Shown piece after piece: positions 50,165 to 59,879 of a DNA stretch of 64,000 nt; within the stretch, counting starts at the first letter, position 1, and every line of letters begins with the position of its first letter. The stretch is from Pseudomonas sp. ML2-2023-3 (GTDB lineage Bacteria; Pseudomonadota; Gammaproteobacteria; Pseudomonadales; Pseudomonadaceae). A model generated the notes under the pieces. The model worked only from the letters and a program-made list of their open reading frames with translations. It did no database searches and was not told the origin of the DNA. The stretch spans positions 2,452,501-2,516,500 of the forward strand of contig NZ_CP146343.1 in the NCBI RefSeq assembly GCF_037055275.1, written 5' to 3'. The position numbers and the translations under genes are program-made.

Positions 50165-51421
50165 GTGCCTTTGACAAAGCTGAGAGCTGGTATTCATTTT
50201 GCGTCGGCAACGCTCATCAAGACTGTCGCAGGTTTGATTGTTATAAAACTCCTTGCTGTACAGCTTGGACCTGATGGGTTCGGTCAGTTAAGCCAGTTGA
50301 TGACGCTTGTTGCAATTACAAGTATGTTCGCGGGTGGAGGCGTGGCTAACGGCTTGACCAAGGCCTTGGCGAAAACGCCGATAACAACAGTTGAAGGGGC
50401 CTCCTGGTTTGCAACGGCGTTCACAATATCCACCATTGCTGCACTTCTAGTAGCTATCGGTCTTGTAGTGCTGTCTGAATTTTTCCTTGATCGATTAATG
50501 CTGGGTGGTTTTGCTGCCATTTTCGTTTTTTTGGCCATTGGCCAAGTTGTTGTTGGTTATGGAAATCTTGCGCAATCTGAAGCCAGTAGTCGTGGTGAAA
50601 CGGGATTTTATGCGAAGGTGAATATAGTAGGAACTGTCATCGGGGTAACGGTACTTTATTTTGCGGTTACCTACTTTGGGTTTCCTGGGGCTGCTTATTC
50701 AATAGCAATTATGCCTTCTTTTTTTGGGGTCGTGGCGCTGGCGCTCTTCTTCAAGCGAGTGGATGTGTTTCAATATCTAAAGTGCTCGTTAGAGTCGTAC
50801 AAAGTAAAGTGGTTGTTATCATTTTCAGTTGTGACTTTTGTTGGGGCGCTGTCAATACCTCTCGCCCAAATCATTATTCGTGATGTTATGGCGCAGCAAT
50901 TTGGATGGTCGCAGGTGGGGCTGTGGCAGGGGGTTGTAAAGTTATCCGATGTATATATGCAGTTTGTGGGTGTTGTCCTTGCAAACTATGCGTTACCTCG
51001 CTGTGCTGCCGCGAAAACGGACAGAGAGTCGGGGAAAGAAGTAGCAAGTATTGTATTTTGGCTTGTTATCGCCTTGATGGCCGGTTTTTTTGTGCTTTAT
51101 TTCATAAAGGACATTGTTATTAGGTTGGTTTTTTCTGGCGAGTTTTTGGGTATGTCGGATTATTTCATTCCGCAAATGGCAGGCGATATATTCAGGACCG
51201 TTGCTGCGGGGATTTCCTATGCTCTCATGGCGCGGGGAATAATAAAAATTTCGATACTTTTTGAGTTGCTTCAGGGGCTTCTTTTAGTCGTTATTTTTTA
51301 TTGTTTTATCGGTCAGTTTGCGGCTATGGCGCCTGCTTATGCTCATGTGGCCACCTATGGTTTACTTGCAGTGATTATGTCTGTGATTTTTTGGTTTGAA
51401 CTTAGAAGAGAGGCCCAGTGA
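50165..51421 (+). CDS. wzx: O-antigen flippase Wzx
   Basis: 418 residues, about twelve membrane segments, polysaccharide-transporter fold. The N-terminus (LRAGIHFASATLIKTVAGLI, VIKLLAVQLGPDGFGQLSQL) is like WzxE/O-antigen translocases. It flips undecaprenyl-PP-linked O units across the inner membrane. It probably starts at GTG 50165 (TTG 50171 is also possible). 143 non-coding bases separate it from rmlC. Its end overlaps the next gene by four bases (GTGA). Confidence 0.88.
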   Translation: MPLTKLRAGIHFASATLIKTVAGLIVIKLLAVQLGPDGFGQLSQLMTLVAITSMFAGGGVANGLTKALAKTPITTVEGASWFATAFTISTIAALLVAIGLVVLSEFFLDRLMLGGFAAIFVFLAIGQVVVGYGNLAQSEASSRGETGFYAKVNIVGTVIGVTVLYFAVTYFGFPGAAYSIAIMPSFFGVVALALFFKRVDVFQYLKCSLESYKVKWLLSFSVVTFVGALSIPLAQIIIRDVMAQQFGWSQVGLWQGVVKLSDVYMQFVGVVLANYALPRCAAAKTDRESGKEVASIVFWLVIALMAGFFVLYFIKDIVIRLVFSGEFLGMSDYFIPQMAGDIFRTVAAGISYALMARGIIKISILFELLQGLLLVVIFYCFIGQFAAMAPAYAHVATYGLLAVIMSVIFWFELRREAQ

Positions 51422-52632
51422 ATATTTTATTGTTGTGCACGAAATTTTCCATGGATGAAAATGATCCTTGGCTGACTAACGAGCTAGCCGGATCATTGCA
51501 GCGTGCTGGCAATAAAGTATCAGTGGTTTGTCTGGACTGGTCGGGGAGTCTTAGTAGCAAAAAAAGCACGTTTTATATCACGTCGTCGGGCACTGAAGTA
51601 TTTATCGAGAAACCGGTGGCTGTATTTTCTCGATTTCCTCTACTGTCCAAGCTGTTTAAGTGGGGGGGGTCATCTTGCGTAGCCTCCTTACTGGTTTCTA
51701 AGTTAGAAAAAAAAAATAGCTATGATTTAGTTATATGCTTCTCACCATTAGTAACTATGTCGCTTCCTGCCATTTTGTTGGCAGGGCTGATGAAGAAAAA
51801 GTCCTTGCTTATTCAGTGGGACTTTTTTCCTTATCATCAACGCCAGATTGGAATGATGCCGTCCGGTTTGATATTTAATGTGGCAAGGAAAGTGGAAGGT
51901 TTCCTTATTAGTCGCTTCAAATATATAGGATGTATGTCTCCCGCTAACATTTCCTATTTGCGATCACACTATCCTATTCGTCAAGAACAGACGGTTTTTA
52001 CGCTGCCTATTTGGGGGGCTGCTAGTCAATTACCTAAAAGTGATCGTTCTTTAGTGCGAGAGAAATACGGGCTTCCCAATGACCAACCGATTATTGTTTT
52101 TGGTGGACAGTTGGTGCAAGGAAGAGGTATCGAAGACATTTTGGAAACTGCCAGGCTCGCAAAAATTCAATCCTGCCCAGCTACTTTCTTGATTATAGGC
52201 AGTGGGTTATTAGAGTGCCTGGTGGATGATTATATTTCCCAAGAAAATTCCAACGTGGTAAGACTCGCACATGTGCCACGCCAAGAATATCTAGAAATTA
52301 TTGCGACTTGCGACTTGTCCCTGGTGTGTACCGTGCGGGATGTCGATGTGCCGAGCTACCCATCAAAAACTATCGATTACTTGAGAGTTGGACTTCCAAT
52401 AGTCGCTTCAGTGGAAAAAACAACAGACTATGGCGAACATCTTGCCGCACTGGGTGTAGGTGTTTACACCGAGGCGGGTAAACCTGAAGAACTTTTGCGT
52501 GTAATTGATGAGTTGCTGAAAGATCCAGCACGTATGGCGGCGATGAAGACCCAAGGTCCCATCTGCTTTAGGGAGAATTTTGAAGTCGATAGTGTTGTAT
52601 CAAATGCTTTAAAAGTTATTTCTGCAAATTAA
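51418..52632 (+). CDS. GT4-family glycosyltransferase
   Basis: 404 residues, GT-B fold, GTG start coupled to wzx. The donor half contains IIVFGGQLVQGRGIEDILETA, VPRQEYLEIIATCDLSLV and PSYPSKTIDYLRVGLPIVAS, typical of GT4 retaining transferases. It should add one sugar to the lipid-linked O unit. The donor cannot be told from sequence; rhamnose is one possibility given rmlAC. DNA is AT-rich with runs of A and T. Confidence 0.85.
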   Translation: MNILLLCTKFSMDENDPWLTNELAGSLQRAGNKVSVVCLDWSGSLSSKKSTFYITSSGTEVFIEKPVAVFSRFPLLSKLFKWGGSSCVASLLVSKLEKKNSYDLVICFSPLVTMSLPAILLAGLMKKKSLLIQWDFFPYHQRQIGMMPSGLIFNVARKVEGFLISRFKYIGCMSPANISYLRSHYPIRQEQTVFTLPIWGAASQLPKSDRSLVREKYGLPNDQPIIVFGGQLVQGRGIEDILETARLAKIQSCPATFLIIGSGLLECLVDDYISQENSNVVRLAHVPRQEYLEIIATCDLSLVCTVRDVDVPSYPSKTIDYLRVGLPIVASVEKTTDYGEHLAALGVGVYTEAGKPEELLRVIDELLKDPARMAAMKTQGPICFRENFEVDSVVSNALKVISAN

Positions 52633-52651
52633 TTGGCATAGTGGGTGTTGA

Positions 52652-53947
52652 ATGCAGGTTAACTTTGAAAGGATTCAGTATTTGCCTTTGATTTGCGGGT
52701 TAGGGTATTTGTTCTTGACCGTAGCTCTTTTTTTTGAAGGCGTATTTGACTGGCCAGTGGACAACGGAAGTGTGCTGTTAGTTTTTTTGATTGTTAGTTT
52801 TTTTGCTATTGGTCTTGGTTTTTTTATCGGTGTAGTAAAGAAAGGTTCAGGCAGAGAATTGAGTTCCTGGAGGACTTTTTATCGAGTTGGTGCTATTGCC
52901 AGTATTGTATTGGTTTTCCCGGCAACATGGGTATACACGGGGAAATGGCCTTGGGAAATCTTCAGTGTTTTGAAAAATCAAGGGCTTGCTTATGAAGATA
53001 TGTTGGTGGCACTTGAAGCTGATGAATCAGGTATTAGAGGCTATCTGGCGATAGTGAAGGCTATTTTTGCCCCTTTTGTGTTTTGCGTAATTCCCTTTGC
53101 AATTTTGAAATGGAAAGAACTCCAAAAGCTAGATGTTCTGTTACTGATTACTCATATTGGTGCCATTCTCGTTTTTTCGCTTATGCGTGGAACAGACCGC
53201 GAGACGGGTGACTTGTTGGTTTATGTGATGATGGCGTCGATTGTTGTTGTCGCTCGACTAGCCGTTAAATATGGCCGATTTCCATTCAAGATTTCTCGCG
53301 TTGTCGCTATCTTGTTCTTATTAAGTGCAGTTTTTATCTTTACGCTTACGCTCTTTATCGAGCGTAAGGAGTCAAGGATGGGAGGGGCAGAAAGCTTTTG
53401 TATTGCGAAAGGTGTTGTTTGTTCAGAGCGCGACGCGAGAGAAACAGAGCTTTTTAAAGGAAGTGCATTCGCTTTCGAAATGCTTACAGCTTATGTTTCT
53501 CAGGGTTACTATGGTCTTTCCCTAGCGCTTAAGGAAGATTTTACTTCAACGTATGGCTTGGGGCACTCATCTTTTATTATGAGTGCGTACACAAAATACT
53601 TTGATGACTCGATATATAAGAGAAGTTATCTTTACAAGGTTAGTCAGGCTGGTTGGAATGACAAAGCTCAGTGGTCGAGCATGTTCCCATGGATTGCCAG
53701 CGATGTTGGCTTTCCTTCGATTCCTGTATTAATGGTTGTCTTCGGGTTTTTCTGGGGTAGTTCTTGGAAGAGTGCTGTTGTATACAACAGCGATGTCGGT
53801 ACTTTGGTTTTTTTATTTCTGTCCTTGGCTGTTTTTTATATGCCGGCAAATAACCAATTAACACAAGCGCTGGATTCATATTATGCGTTTTTGTTTTGGT
53901 TCTTTATCTGGTTGTTTACGTCCAAGAATAAAGGCATAGAAAATTAA
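52652..53947 (+). CDS. wzy: O-antigen polymerase Wzy (putative)
   Basis: 431 residues with about eleven hydrophobic segments and a large soluble loop near residues 225-320 (RKESRMGGAESFCIAKG, ETELFKGSAFAFEM), the usual Wzy topology. Wzy proteins share almost no sequence, so the call rests on topology, size and position between wzx and the nucleotide-sugar genes in a Wzx/Wzy locus. It would polymerise O units in the periplasm. Confidence 0.75.
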   Translation: MQVNFERIQYLPLICGLGYLFLTVALFFEGVFDWPVDNGSVLLVFLIVSFFAIGLGFFIGVVKKGSGRELSSWRTFYRVGAIASIVLVFPATWVYTGKWPWEIFSVLKNQGLAYEDMLVALEADESGIRGYLAIVKAIFAPFVFCVIPFAILKWKELQKLDVLLLITHIGAILVFSLMRGTDRETGDLLVYVMMASIVVVARLAVKYGRFPFKISRVVAILFLLSAVFIFTLTLFIERKESRMGGAESFCIAKGVVCSERDARETELFKGSAFAFEMLTAYVSQGYYGLSLALKEDFTSTYGLGHSSFIMSAYTKYFDDSIYKRSYLYKVSQAGWNDKAQWSSMFPWIASDVGFPSIPVLMVVFGFFWGSSWKSAVVYNSDVGTLVFLFLSLAVFYMPANNQLTQALDSYYAFLFWFFIWLFTSKNKGIEN

Positions 53948-53970
53948 CAATTTTCGCAAGTGAGGTCATT

Positions 53971-55005
53971 ATGTTTAAAGGTAGAACGCTTCTAATTACA
54001 GGTGGTACGGGATCTTTTGGGAATGCGGTACTTAAAAAGTTTTTATCTACCGATATTAGAGAAATCCGGATTTTCAGCCGTGATGAAAAAAAACAAGATG
54101 ATATGCGCAAGCATTATAATAATGCCAAGTTAAAATTTTATATTGGCGATGTCCGCGATTATCAAAGTGTGCTTAATGCTACTCGGGGAGTTGATTATAT
54201 ATTCCATGCTGCGGCACTGAAACAAGTACCATCATGCGAGTTTCATCCGATGGAGGCAGTCAAGACAAACGTCATAGGCACTGACAATGTGCTGGAAGCT
54301 GCCATCCAGAATGAAGTTAAGCGTGTAGTTTGTCTTAGCACGGATAAAGCGGTGTATCCCATCAATGCCATGGGTATTTCCAAGGCTATGATGGAAAAAG
54401 TGATGGTTGCCAAGTCACGAAATGTCGATGAAAGCAAAACGGTCATTTGTGGTACGCGCTACGGGAATGTCATGGCCTCCCGAGGTTCAGTCATTCCGCT
54501 CTTTATTGAACAAGTTCGAGCGGGAAAGCCACTGTCAATTACCGATCCGAACATGACCCGCTTCATGATGACTTTGGCGGATGCAGTTGATCTTGTTTTG
54601 TACGCATTCGAGCACGGTAACAACGGTGACTTGTTTGTTCAGAAGGCACCGGCAGCAACGGTAGAAATCTTGGCTCGTGCTTTGGTTACTATGATGGGCT
54701 TGCCAGAGCATCCTATACAGGTCATTGGCACTCGCCATGGTGAAAAATTATTTGAAGCGCTTCTGAGTCGAGAGGAAATGGCGTGCGCTGAAGACCGTGG
54801 ACAGTACTTCCGAGTGCCGCCAGATTTGCGTGACCTGAACTACAGCAAATATGTTGAGCAAGGCGAAGAAAAAATATCCAGAATGGAAGATTACAACTCT
54901 CACAATACCGAACGACTTGATGTGGATGGCATGCAGCGGTTGCTTTTAAAGCTATCATTCATGCAGGCCATCCAGCGTGGCGAACACGTCACGCCTGAGG
55001 AGTAA
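53971..55005 (+). CDS. wbjB: UDP-GlcNAc 4,6-dehydratase/5-epimerase (WbjB/FnlA/CapE)
   Basis: 344-residue SDR with TGGTGSFGNAVLKKF at the N-terminus and the catalytic region CLSTDKAVYPINAMGISK, where Met replaces the usual Tyr. This is the CapE/WbjB type, first step from UDP-GlcNAc to UDP-L-FucNAc. The next two genes are the second and third steps in order, three bases and 24 bases apart, which makes the assignment firm. Confidence 0.93.
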   Translation: MFKGRTLLITGGTGSFGNAVLKKFLSTDIREIRIFSRDEKKQDDMRKHYNNAKLKFYIGDVRDYQSVLNATRGVDYIFHAAALKQVPSCEFHPMEAVKTNVIGTDNVLEAAIQNEVKRVVCLSTDKAVYPINAMGISKAMMEKVMVAKSRNVDESKTVICGTRYGNVMASRGSVIPLFIEQVRAGKPLSITDPNMTRFMMTLADAVDLVLYAFEHGNNGDLFVQKAPAATVEILARALVTMMGLPEHPIQVIGTRHGEKLFEALLSREEMACAEDRGQYFRVPPDLRDLNYSKYVEQGEEKISRMEDYNSHNTERLDVDGMQRLLLKLSFMQAIQRGEHVTPEE

Positions 55006-55008
55006 GCC

Positions 55009-56127
55009 GTGAAAGTTCTTATCACAGGGGCGAATGGTTTTGTTGCACAAAATTTATATGTCCAGTTGCGCGAACGCAAGGATATAGAGATTTTGCGATT
55101 CTCTCGTGAGGACAGTTTGTTGTCACTGCAGGAAATGCTCTTGCAAGCGGATTTTGTGTTTCATCTTGCAGGTGTTAACCGACCTGAAAATCCAAAAGAT
55201 TATACATCTGGCAATGTGGACCTTACACAGGCCGTGTGTGATGGAATCGTTGCAAGCGGCAGGAAGATACCCGTTCTATATACTTCTTCAAGTCAGGCTG
55301 TATTACAGAATGACTACGGCATAAGTAAGTTAGCGGCTGAAAAAGCGCTTATGGATTTTTCCGCTAAGCGGAATATACCAGTGTATCTATTTCGCTTGCC
55401 TAATGTGTTCGGCAAGTGGGCTAGACCGAATTACAATTCTGCGGTAGCCACTTTTTGCCATAATATAGCGCGCAATCAACCCATTCAGATCAATAATCCT
55501 GATGCGGTTATTACACTGGTCTATATTGATGATGTCATTGCTCATTTCATTTCCGTTATGGATGGGGCAGTGCAGGTCACTCCGTTTGTCGCGGTCGAAC
55601 CTACTTATTCGGTAACGGTCGGGCAGTTGGCAGAGCAGCTCGCTGCATTTCGCGATAGCCGCCATAACTTGATAACGGAGGCGGTTGGGACAGGGCTGAC
55701 ACGCGCACTTTATTCCACGTATCTCAGCTATATACCTCCTGAACGATTTACCTATGAGGTTCCAAAATATGGGGATGCTCGTGGCGTATTCGTTGAAATG
55801 CTGAAGACCCGTGACGCGGGTCAATTTTCTTATTTTACGGCTCACCCAGGGATCACGCGAGGCGGACATTACCATCACTCAAAGACTGAGAAGTTTTTGG
55901 TCATCAAGGGTAATGCCTGTTTTCGTTTTCGGCATGTTGTATCAGGCGAGTTTTACGAGTTGTTCACTTCGGGTGAGAAGCCAGAAATTGTTGAAACTGT
56001 TCCTGGCTGGACCCACGATATCACCAATATTGGCAGCGATGAAATGATGGTCATGCTTTGGGCTAATGAAATATTTGATCGTGAGCACCCTGATACCTAC
56101 ACAATGCCTGTTGGTATCAAAGCCTAA
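55009..56127 (+). CDS. wbjC: Bifunctional epimerase/reductase of UDP-L-FucNAc synthesis (WbjC/FnlB/CapF)
   Basis: 372 residues. The N-terminal SDR half has the NADPH motif ITGANGFVAQNL. The C-terminal cupin (from ~245, PKYGDARGVFVEMLKT; HHSKTEKFLVIKGNACFRF) is the metal-binding epimerase domain of CapF. It 3-epimerises the WbjB product and reduces the 4-keto group to give UDP-N-acetyl-L-pneumosamine or talosamine-type sugar. GTG start after the wbjB stop. Confidence 0.92.
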   Translation: MKVLITGANGFVAQNLYVQLRERKDIEILRFSREDSLLSLQEMLLQADFVFHLAGVNRPENPKDYTSGNVDLTQAVCDGIVASGRKIPVLYTSSSQAVLQNDYGISKLAAEKALMDFSAKRNIPVYLFRLPNVFGKWARPNYNSAVATFCHNIARNQPIQINNPDAVITLVYIDDVIAHFISVMDGAVQVTPFVAVEPTYSVTVGQLAEQLAAFRDSRHNLITEAVGTGLTRALYSTYLSYIPPERFTYEVPKYGDARGVFVEMLKTRDAGQFSYFTAHPGITRGGHYHHSKTEKFLVIKGNACFRFRHVVSGEFYELFTSGEKPEIVETVPGWTHDITNIGSDEMMVMLWANEIFDREHPDTYTMPVGIKA

Positions 56128-56151
56128 TTTATATTTTAATCAGAGTCTGTC

Positions 56152-57282
56152 ATGAAAAAATTGAAAGTAGTTACTGTTGTCGGTACACGTCCTGAAATTA
56201 TACGCTTGTCAAGGGTGATGGCTGCATTGGACGCGAGCTGTGAACACATACTGGTTCATACAGGTCAAAACTACGATTATGAACTCAATCAGATTTTTTT
56301 TGATGACCTCGGCATCCGTAAGCCAGATTATTTTTTAAACGCAGCAGGTAGTACAGGTGCCGAAACTATCGGGAATGTCATCATTGCCGTTGATCGTGTT
56401 CTTGCTGAAGTAGAGCCTGAAGCATTACTCGTTTTGGGCGATACCAATAGTTGTATGGCTGTGATTCCAGCAAAGCGTCGCAAAATTCCTACGTTCCATA
56501 TGGAAGCGGGTAATCGTTGTTTCGATATGCGCGTCCCTGAAGAAATCAATCGCCGCATAGTCGATCACACGGCAGATATCAACCTGACCTACAGCACGAT
56601 TGCACGTGACTATTTGCTCCGTGAAGGTCTGTCGCCAGATATGGTAATAAAGACCGGAAGTCCAATGTTCGAAGTGCTCAACTACTATCGTTCAGGTATC
56701 GATGCCTCTGACGTACTTAAACGATTGGGACTTGAGGCAGGCAAATTTTTTGTTGTCAGTGCGCACCGCGAAGAAAATATCGACTCCGATAAAAATTTTT
56801 TGAAGCTGGTTGATGTCTTGAACACAGTTGCCGAGCATTATGGGTATCCGGTGATTGTGTCAACTCATCCACGGACGCAAAAACGTGTTGATGCCATGGG
56901 CGTTACATTTCACGAAAATGTGCGTTTGCTTAAACCGTTGGGTTTCAAAGACTACAACAAACTGCAACTTGACTCGAAAGCGGCTTTGTCCGACAGCGGC
57001 ACTATTAATGAAGAGTCATCAATTCTCAATTTTCCGGCGCTGAACTTGCGTGAAGCTCATGAGCGCCCAGAGGGTATGGAAGAAGCCGCAGTCATGATGG
57101 TGGGCTTGGAGGTTGAGCGAGTGATGCAAGCACTGGAGTTGCTGGACAGCCAGCAGCGTGGCGCGGATCGGTCGTTTCGCCTGGTAGAGGATTACAGCAT
57201 GCCAAATGTCGCCGACAAAATTGTTCGTATCATTCACAGCTATCGCGACTATGTCATGCGTGTGGTCTGGAAAAGGTATTAA
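56152..57282 (+). CDS. wbjD: UDP-N-acetyl-L-fucosamine synthase, 2-epimerase (WbjD/FnlC/CapG)
   Basis: 376 residues of the WecB-type UDP-sugar 2-epimerase fold: VVGTRPEIIRLSRVMAAL, HTGQNYDYELNQIFFDDL, HMEAGNRCFD and SDSGTINEESSIL. It performs the last step to UDP-L-FucNAc. Size and position after wbjBC distinguish it from WecB for ManNAc. Confidence 0.93.
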   Translation: MKKLKVVTVVGTRPEIIRLSRVMAALDASCEHILVHTGQNYDYELNQIFFDDLGIRKPDYFLNAAGSTGAETIGNVIIAVDRVLAEVEPEALLVLGDTNSCMAVIPAKRRKIPTFHMEAGNRCFDMRVPEEINRRIVDHTADINLTYSTIARDYLLREGLSPDMVIKTGSPMFEVLNYYRSGIDASDVLKRLGLEAGKFFVVSAHREENIDSDKNFLKLVDVLNTVAEHYGYPVIVSTHPRTQKRVDAMGVTFHENVRLLKPLGFKDYNKLQLDSKAALSDSGTINEESSILNFPALNLREAHERPEGMEEAAVMMVGLEVERVMQALELLDSQQRGADRSFRLVEDYSMPNVADKIVRIIHSYRDYVMRVVWKRY

Positions 57283-57286
57283 GTTA

Positions 57287-58507
57287 ATGGGAGTCCGTGT
57301 TTTACTGTTGACTCAATGGTTTGATCCCGAACCCACATTCAAAGGGCTTGTGTTTGCAAGGGCGTTGGTCAAACAAGGGTTTGAAGTCGAGGTGGTAACG
57401 GGATTTCCTAATTACCCAGGTGGCAAAATATACCCAGGATTTAAGCTTAAATTGTTTCAAAAGGAAATTATTGACGGCGTTAAAGTAACCAGGCTTCCTT
57501 TATATCCCAGCCATGGGCAAAGCGGGGTAGGTCGAGTTGCTAATTATATGAGTTTCGCGGCAGCCAGTCTTTTTTATGGTGTTTTCTTCGCGAAACGGCC
57601 TAGTGTTATTTATGCGTACCATCCACCGTTGACAGTGGGTATCGCGGCCTCGATTATCCGTTTCTTTAGACGTGTGCCTGTACTGTACGATATTCAGGAC
57701 ATGTGGCCGGATACACTCAAGGCCACCGGCATGTTTTCCAATGAGAAACTGCTAGGTGTTGTGTCTCGAGTTTGTGATTGGGTGTATGGGCATGTCGATA
57801 AGCTGGTTGTGCTTTCTCCAGGGTTTAAAAAAACATTAATTCAACGGGGAGTTCCGGAAGAGAAGATTGAAGTTATTTATAATTGGTGTGCTGAAGAACA
57901 AATCACCACGAGTGCCGAGCCCAATTATTCTTTTTCTGATCACTCAAATTTCCGCATCCTCTTTGCTGGGAATATGGGCAAAGCTCAAGCATTGGATGTT
58001 GTTTTGGATGCGGCGTACACCTTGCAATCACGTAACAGGCCAGTTGAATTCATATTTCTCGGTGGGGGGATTGAAGTTGACGCACTAAAACGAATGGCTG
58101 TTGAAAAGTCACTCAAAAACGTTACCTTCTTACCTGCTGTTCCCATGGCTGAAGTCGGAGGGTATCTGAAAGCTGCAGATGCCCTCTTGGTGCACCTTAA
58201 AAAAGATCCGTTGTTCAAAATCACGATCCCTTCCAAAACGCAAGCTTACATGGCGGTTGGCAGACCATTATTAATGGCTGTCGATGGTGATGCTGCTGAT
58301 CTTGTGAGGGAGAGTGGCTGTGGAGTGGTTGTCGAGTCCGAAAATGTAGACTCACTTGTCTCGGGTGTGGAAAAGCTGTTGGATTCCACTGCTGAAGAAC
58401 TCGCGCTGATGTCTAAACAAGGGCGTGATTTTTATCGCAAACACTTATCGCTTGATCAAGGGATCTTGAAATTTTCGAGGGCTTTTAACCTTCTTGCGAA
58501 TAAATAG
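57287..58507 (+). CDS. wbjE: WbuB-like GT4 glycosyltransferase (probable L-FucNAc transferase)
   Basis: 406 residues from ATG 57287 (AAAAGG ten bases upstream). The frame is open into wbjD, but the family start is MGVRVLLLTQWFDPEP. GT-B fold with VTGFPNYPGGKIYPGF, LYDIQDMWPDTLKATG and the C-terminal IPSKTQAYMAVGRPLLMA. WbuB/WbjE proteins accompany the L-FucNAc genes and are thought to transfer L-FucNAc. It would add the second sugar, onto the lipid-linked primer. Confidence 0.87.
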   Translation: MGVRVLLLTQWFDPEPTFKGLVFARALVKQGFEVEVVTGFPNYPGGKIYPGFKLKLFQKEIIDGVKVTRLPLYPSHGQSGVGRVANYMSFAAASLFYGVFFAKRPSVIYAYHPPLTVGIAASIIRFFRRVPVLYDIQDMWPDTLKATGMFSNEKLLGVVSRVCDWVYGHVDKLVVLSPGFKKTLIQRGVPEEKIEVIYNWCAEEQITTSAEPNYSFSDHSNFRILFAGNMGKAQALDVVLDAAYTLQSRNRPVEFIFLGGGIEVDALKRMAVEKSLKNVTFLPAVPMAEVGGYLKAADALLVHLKKDPLFKITIPSKTQAYMAVGRPLLMAVDGDAADLVRESGCGVVVESENVDSLVSGVEKLLDSTAEELALMSKQGRDFYRKHLSLDQGILKFSRAFNLLANK

Positions 58508-58567
58508 AACATTGTTCTTGATCGTCATATTGATGGCTGAGAGTTGGACAGGGTGCAGGTGAGGTTT

Positions 58568-59788
58568 ATGGTTAAGCGTTTATTTGACGTTGTTGTTTCT
58601 TTGGTTGCATTGATTTTATTGTCCCCCGTCCTGCTGTTGGTTACCTGGTTAGTCAGGCGGAATCTTGGATCCCCGGTTCTTTTTCGTCAGGTACGTCCAG
58701 GTATGCATGGCAAACTGTTCGAAATGATTAAGTTCAGAACCATGCGGGATGCATTTGATCATTCAGGAAACCCGCTGCCTGATAGCGATCGAATGACAAG
58801 GTTGGGCAGTTTTTTACGTTCCAGCAGTCTTGATGAGTTGCCAGGGCTCTGGAACGTATTGAAAGGTGATATGAGTCTGGTGGGGCCCAGGCCTTTATTG
58901 GTTGAGTACCTCCCGCTTTATAGTCCTGAACAGGCACGACGTCATGATGTGAAGCCGGGTATTACTGGCTGGGCACAAGTTAATGGCCGTAATGCCATAA
59001 GCTGGGAGCAGAAGTTCCAATACGACATCTGGTATGTTGAAAACCGGTCATTTTGGTTGGATTGCAAGATCATTGCCTTGACTCTCAAAAAAGTGTTTGT
59101 GCGTGAAGGTATTAGCGCTGAGGGGGAGGTAACCATGTCAAAATTTTTGGGTGAAAAGCCTCAAGTAAAATTCGCAATTCTAGGGGCTGGAGGTCACTCG
59201 AGAGTGGTTGCCGATACAGCCGAATGCTGCGGCTGGACAGATATAGAGTTTTTTGATGACTGCTGGCCTTCGACTAAATTTTCGGGCCATTGGCCGGTTG
59301 TCGGCGATACTCAAACGCTCTTGGCACGCTTCAAGGAATTTGACGGCGTCATCGTTGCTATCGGTAATAATCAAGTTCGACGTTTAAAAATGGATGAACT
59401 CAGCAAGAGCGGTATTGTTTGTAACTCTTTGGTCCATCCATCGGCAACGATCAGTCGATACGCTACTCTTGGGGAGGGGGTCGTGGCTTTTGCAGGGGTT
59501 GTTGTTAATGCCGGTGTTAAGATTGGCGATGGAGTCATTCTGAGCACGGCCTGCAGTATTGATCATGATTGTGTTTTGGATGACTGTGTTCATGTAAGCC
59601 CTGGCGCGAGAATTGCGGGGGCTGTCCAGGTTGGACATATGAGCTGGATTGGAATTGGTGCCTGCGTCAGACAAGAAATCAGGATCGGTGCCAAGGTCAC
59701 GGTGGGTGCCGGCGCCGTAGTGATTAATAATATTGCCGATGGTCTGACCGTTGTTGGTGTTCCTGCCAAAGCTTTGTCTAAACAATAA
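58568..59788 (+). CDS. Fused phosphoglycosyltransferase-acetyltransferase (PglC-PglD type, like Neisseria PglB)
   Basis: 406 residues. Residues 1-~190 are a monotopic phosphoglycosyltransferase: one N-terminal membrane hairpin ([20 protein letters not shown]), KFRTMRDAF, catalytic Asp-Glu in [21 protein letters not shown] and [13 protein letters not shown]. From ~195, a PglD-like acetyltransferase: Rossmann start [15 protein letters not shown] and left-handed beta-helix hexapeptides. It would acetylate the C4 amino group and transfer the sugar-1-P to undecaprenyl-P. An internal ATG at 59135 with GGAGG five bases upstream could also give the acetyltransferase alone. Start options TTG 58544 and GTG 58553/58559 exist. 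Confidence 0.9.
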   Translation: MVKRLFDVVVSLVALILLSPVLLLVTWLVRRNLGSPVLFRQVRPGMHGKLFEMIKFRTMRDAFDHSGNPLPDSDRMTRLGSFLRSSSLDELPGLWNVLKGDMSLVGPRPLLVEYLPLYSPEQARRHDVKPGITGWAQVNGRNAISWEQKFQYDIWYVENRSFWLDCKIIALTLKKVFVREGISAEGEVTMSKFLGEKPQVKFAILGAGGHSRVVADTAECCGWTDIEFFDDCWPSTKFSGHWPVVGDTQTLLARFKEFDGVIVAIGNNQVRRLKMDELSKSGIVCNSLVHPSATISRYATLGEGVVAFAGVVVNAGVKIGDGVILSTACSIDHDCVLDDCVHVSPGARIAGAVQVGHMSWIGIGACVRQEIRIGAKVTVGAGAVVINNIADGLTVVGVPAKALSKQ

Positions 59789-59879
59789 TCGCCTGGATGT
59801 GTTCTTTTTTATCAGGCTTATGTCATCCCGGACGTGCTCGGGCTGATTTTCGCAATATTCAAATTATGGGAACTGAATT

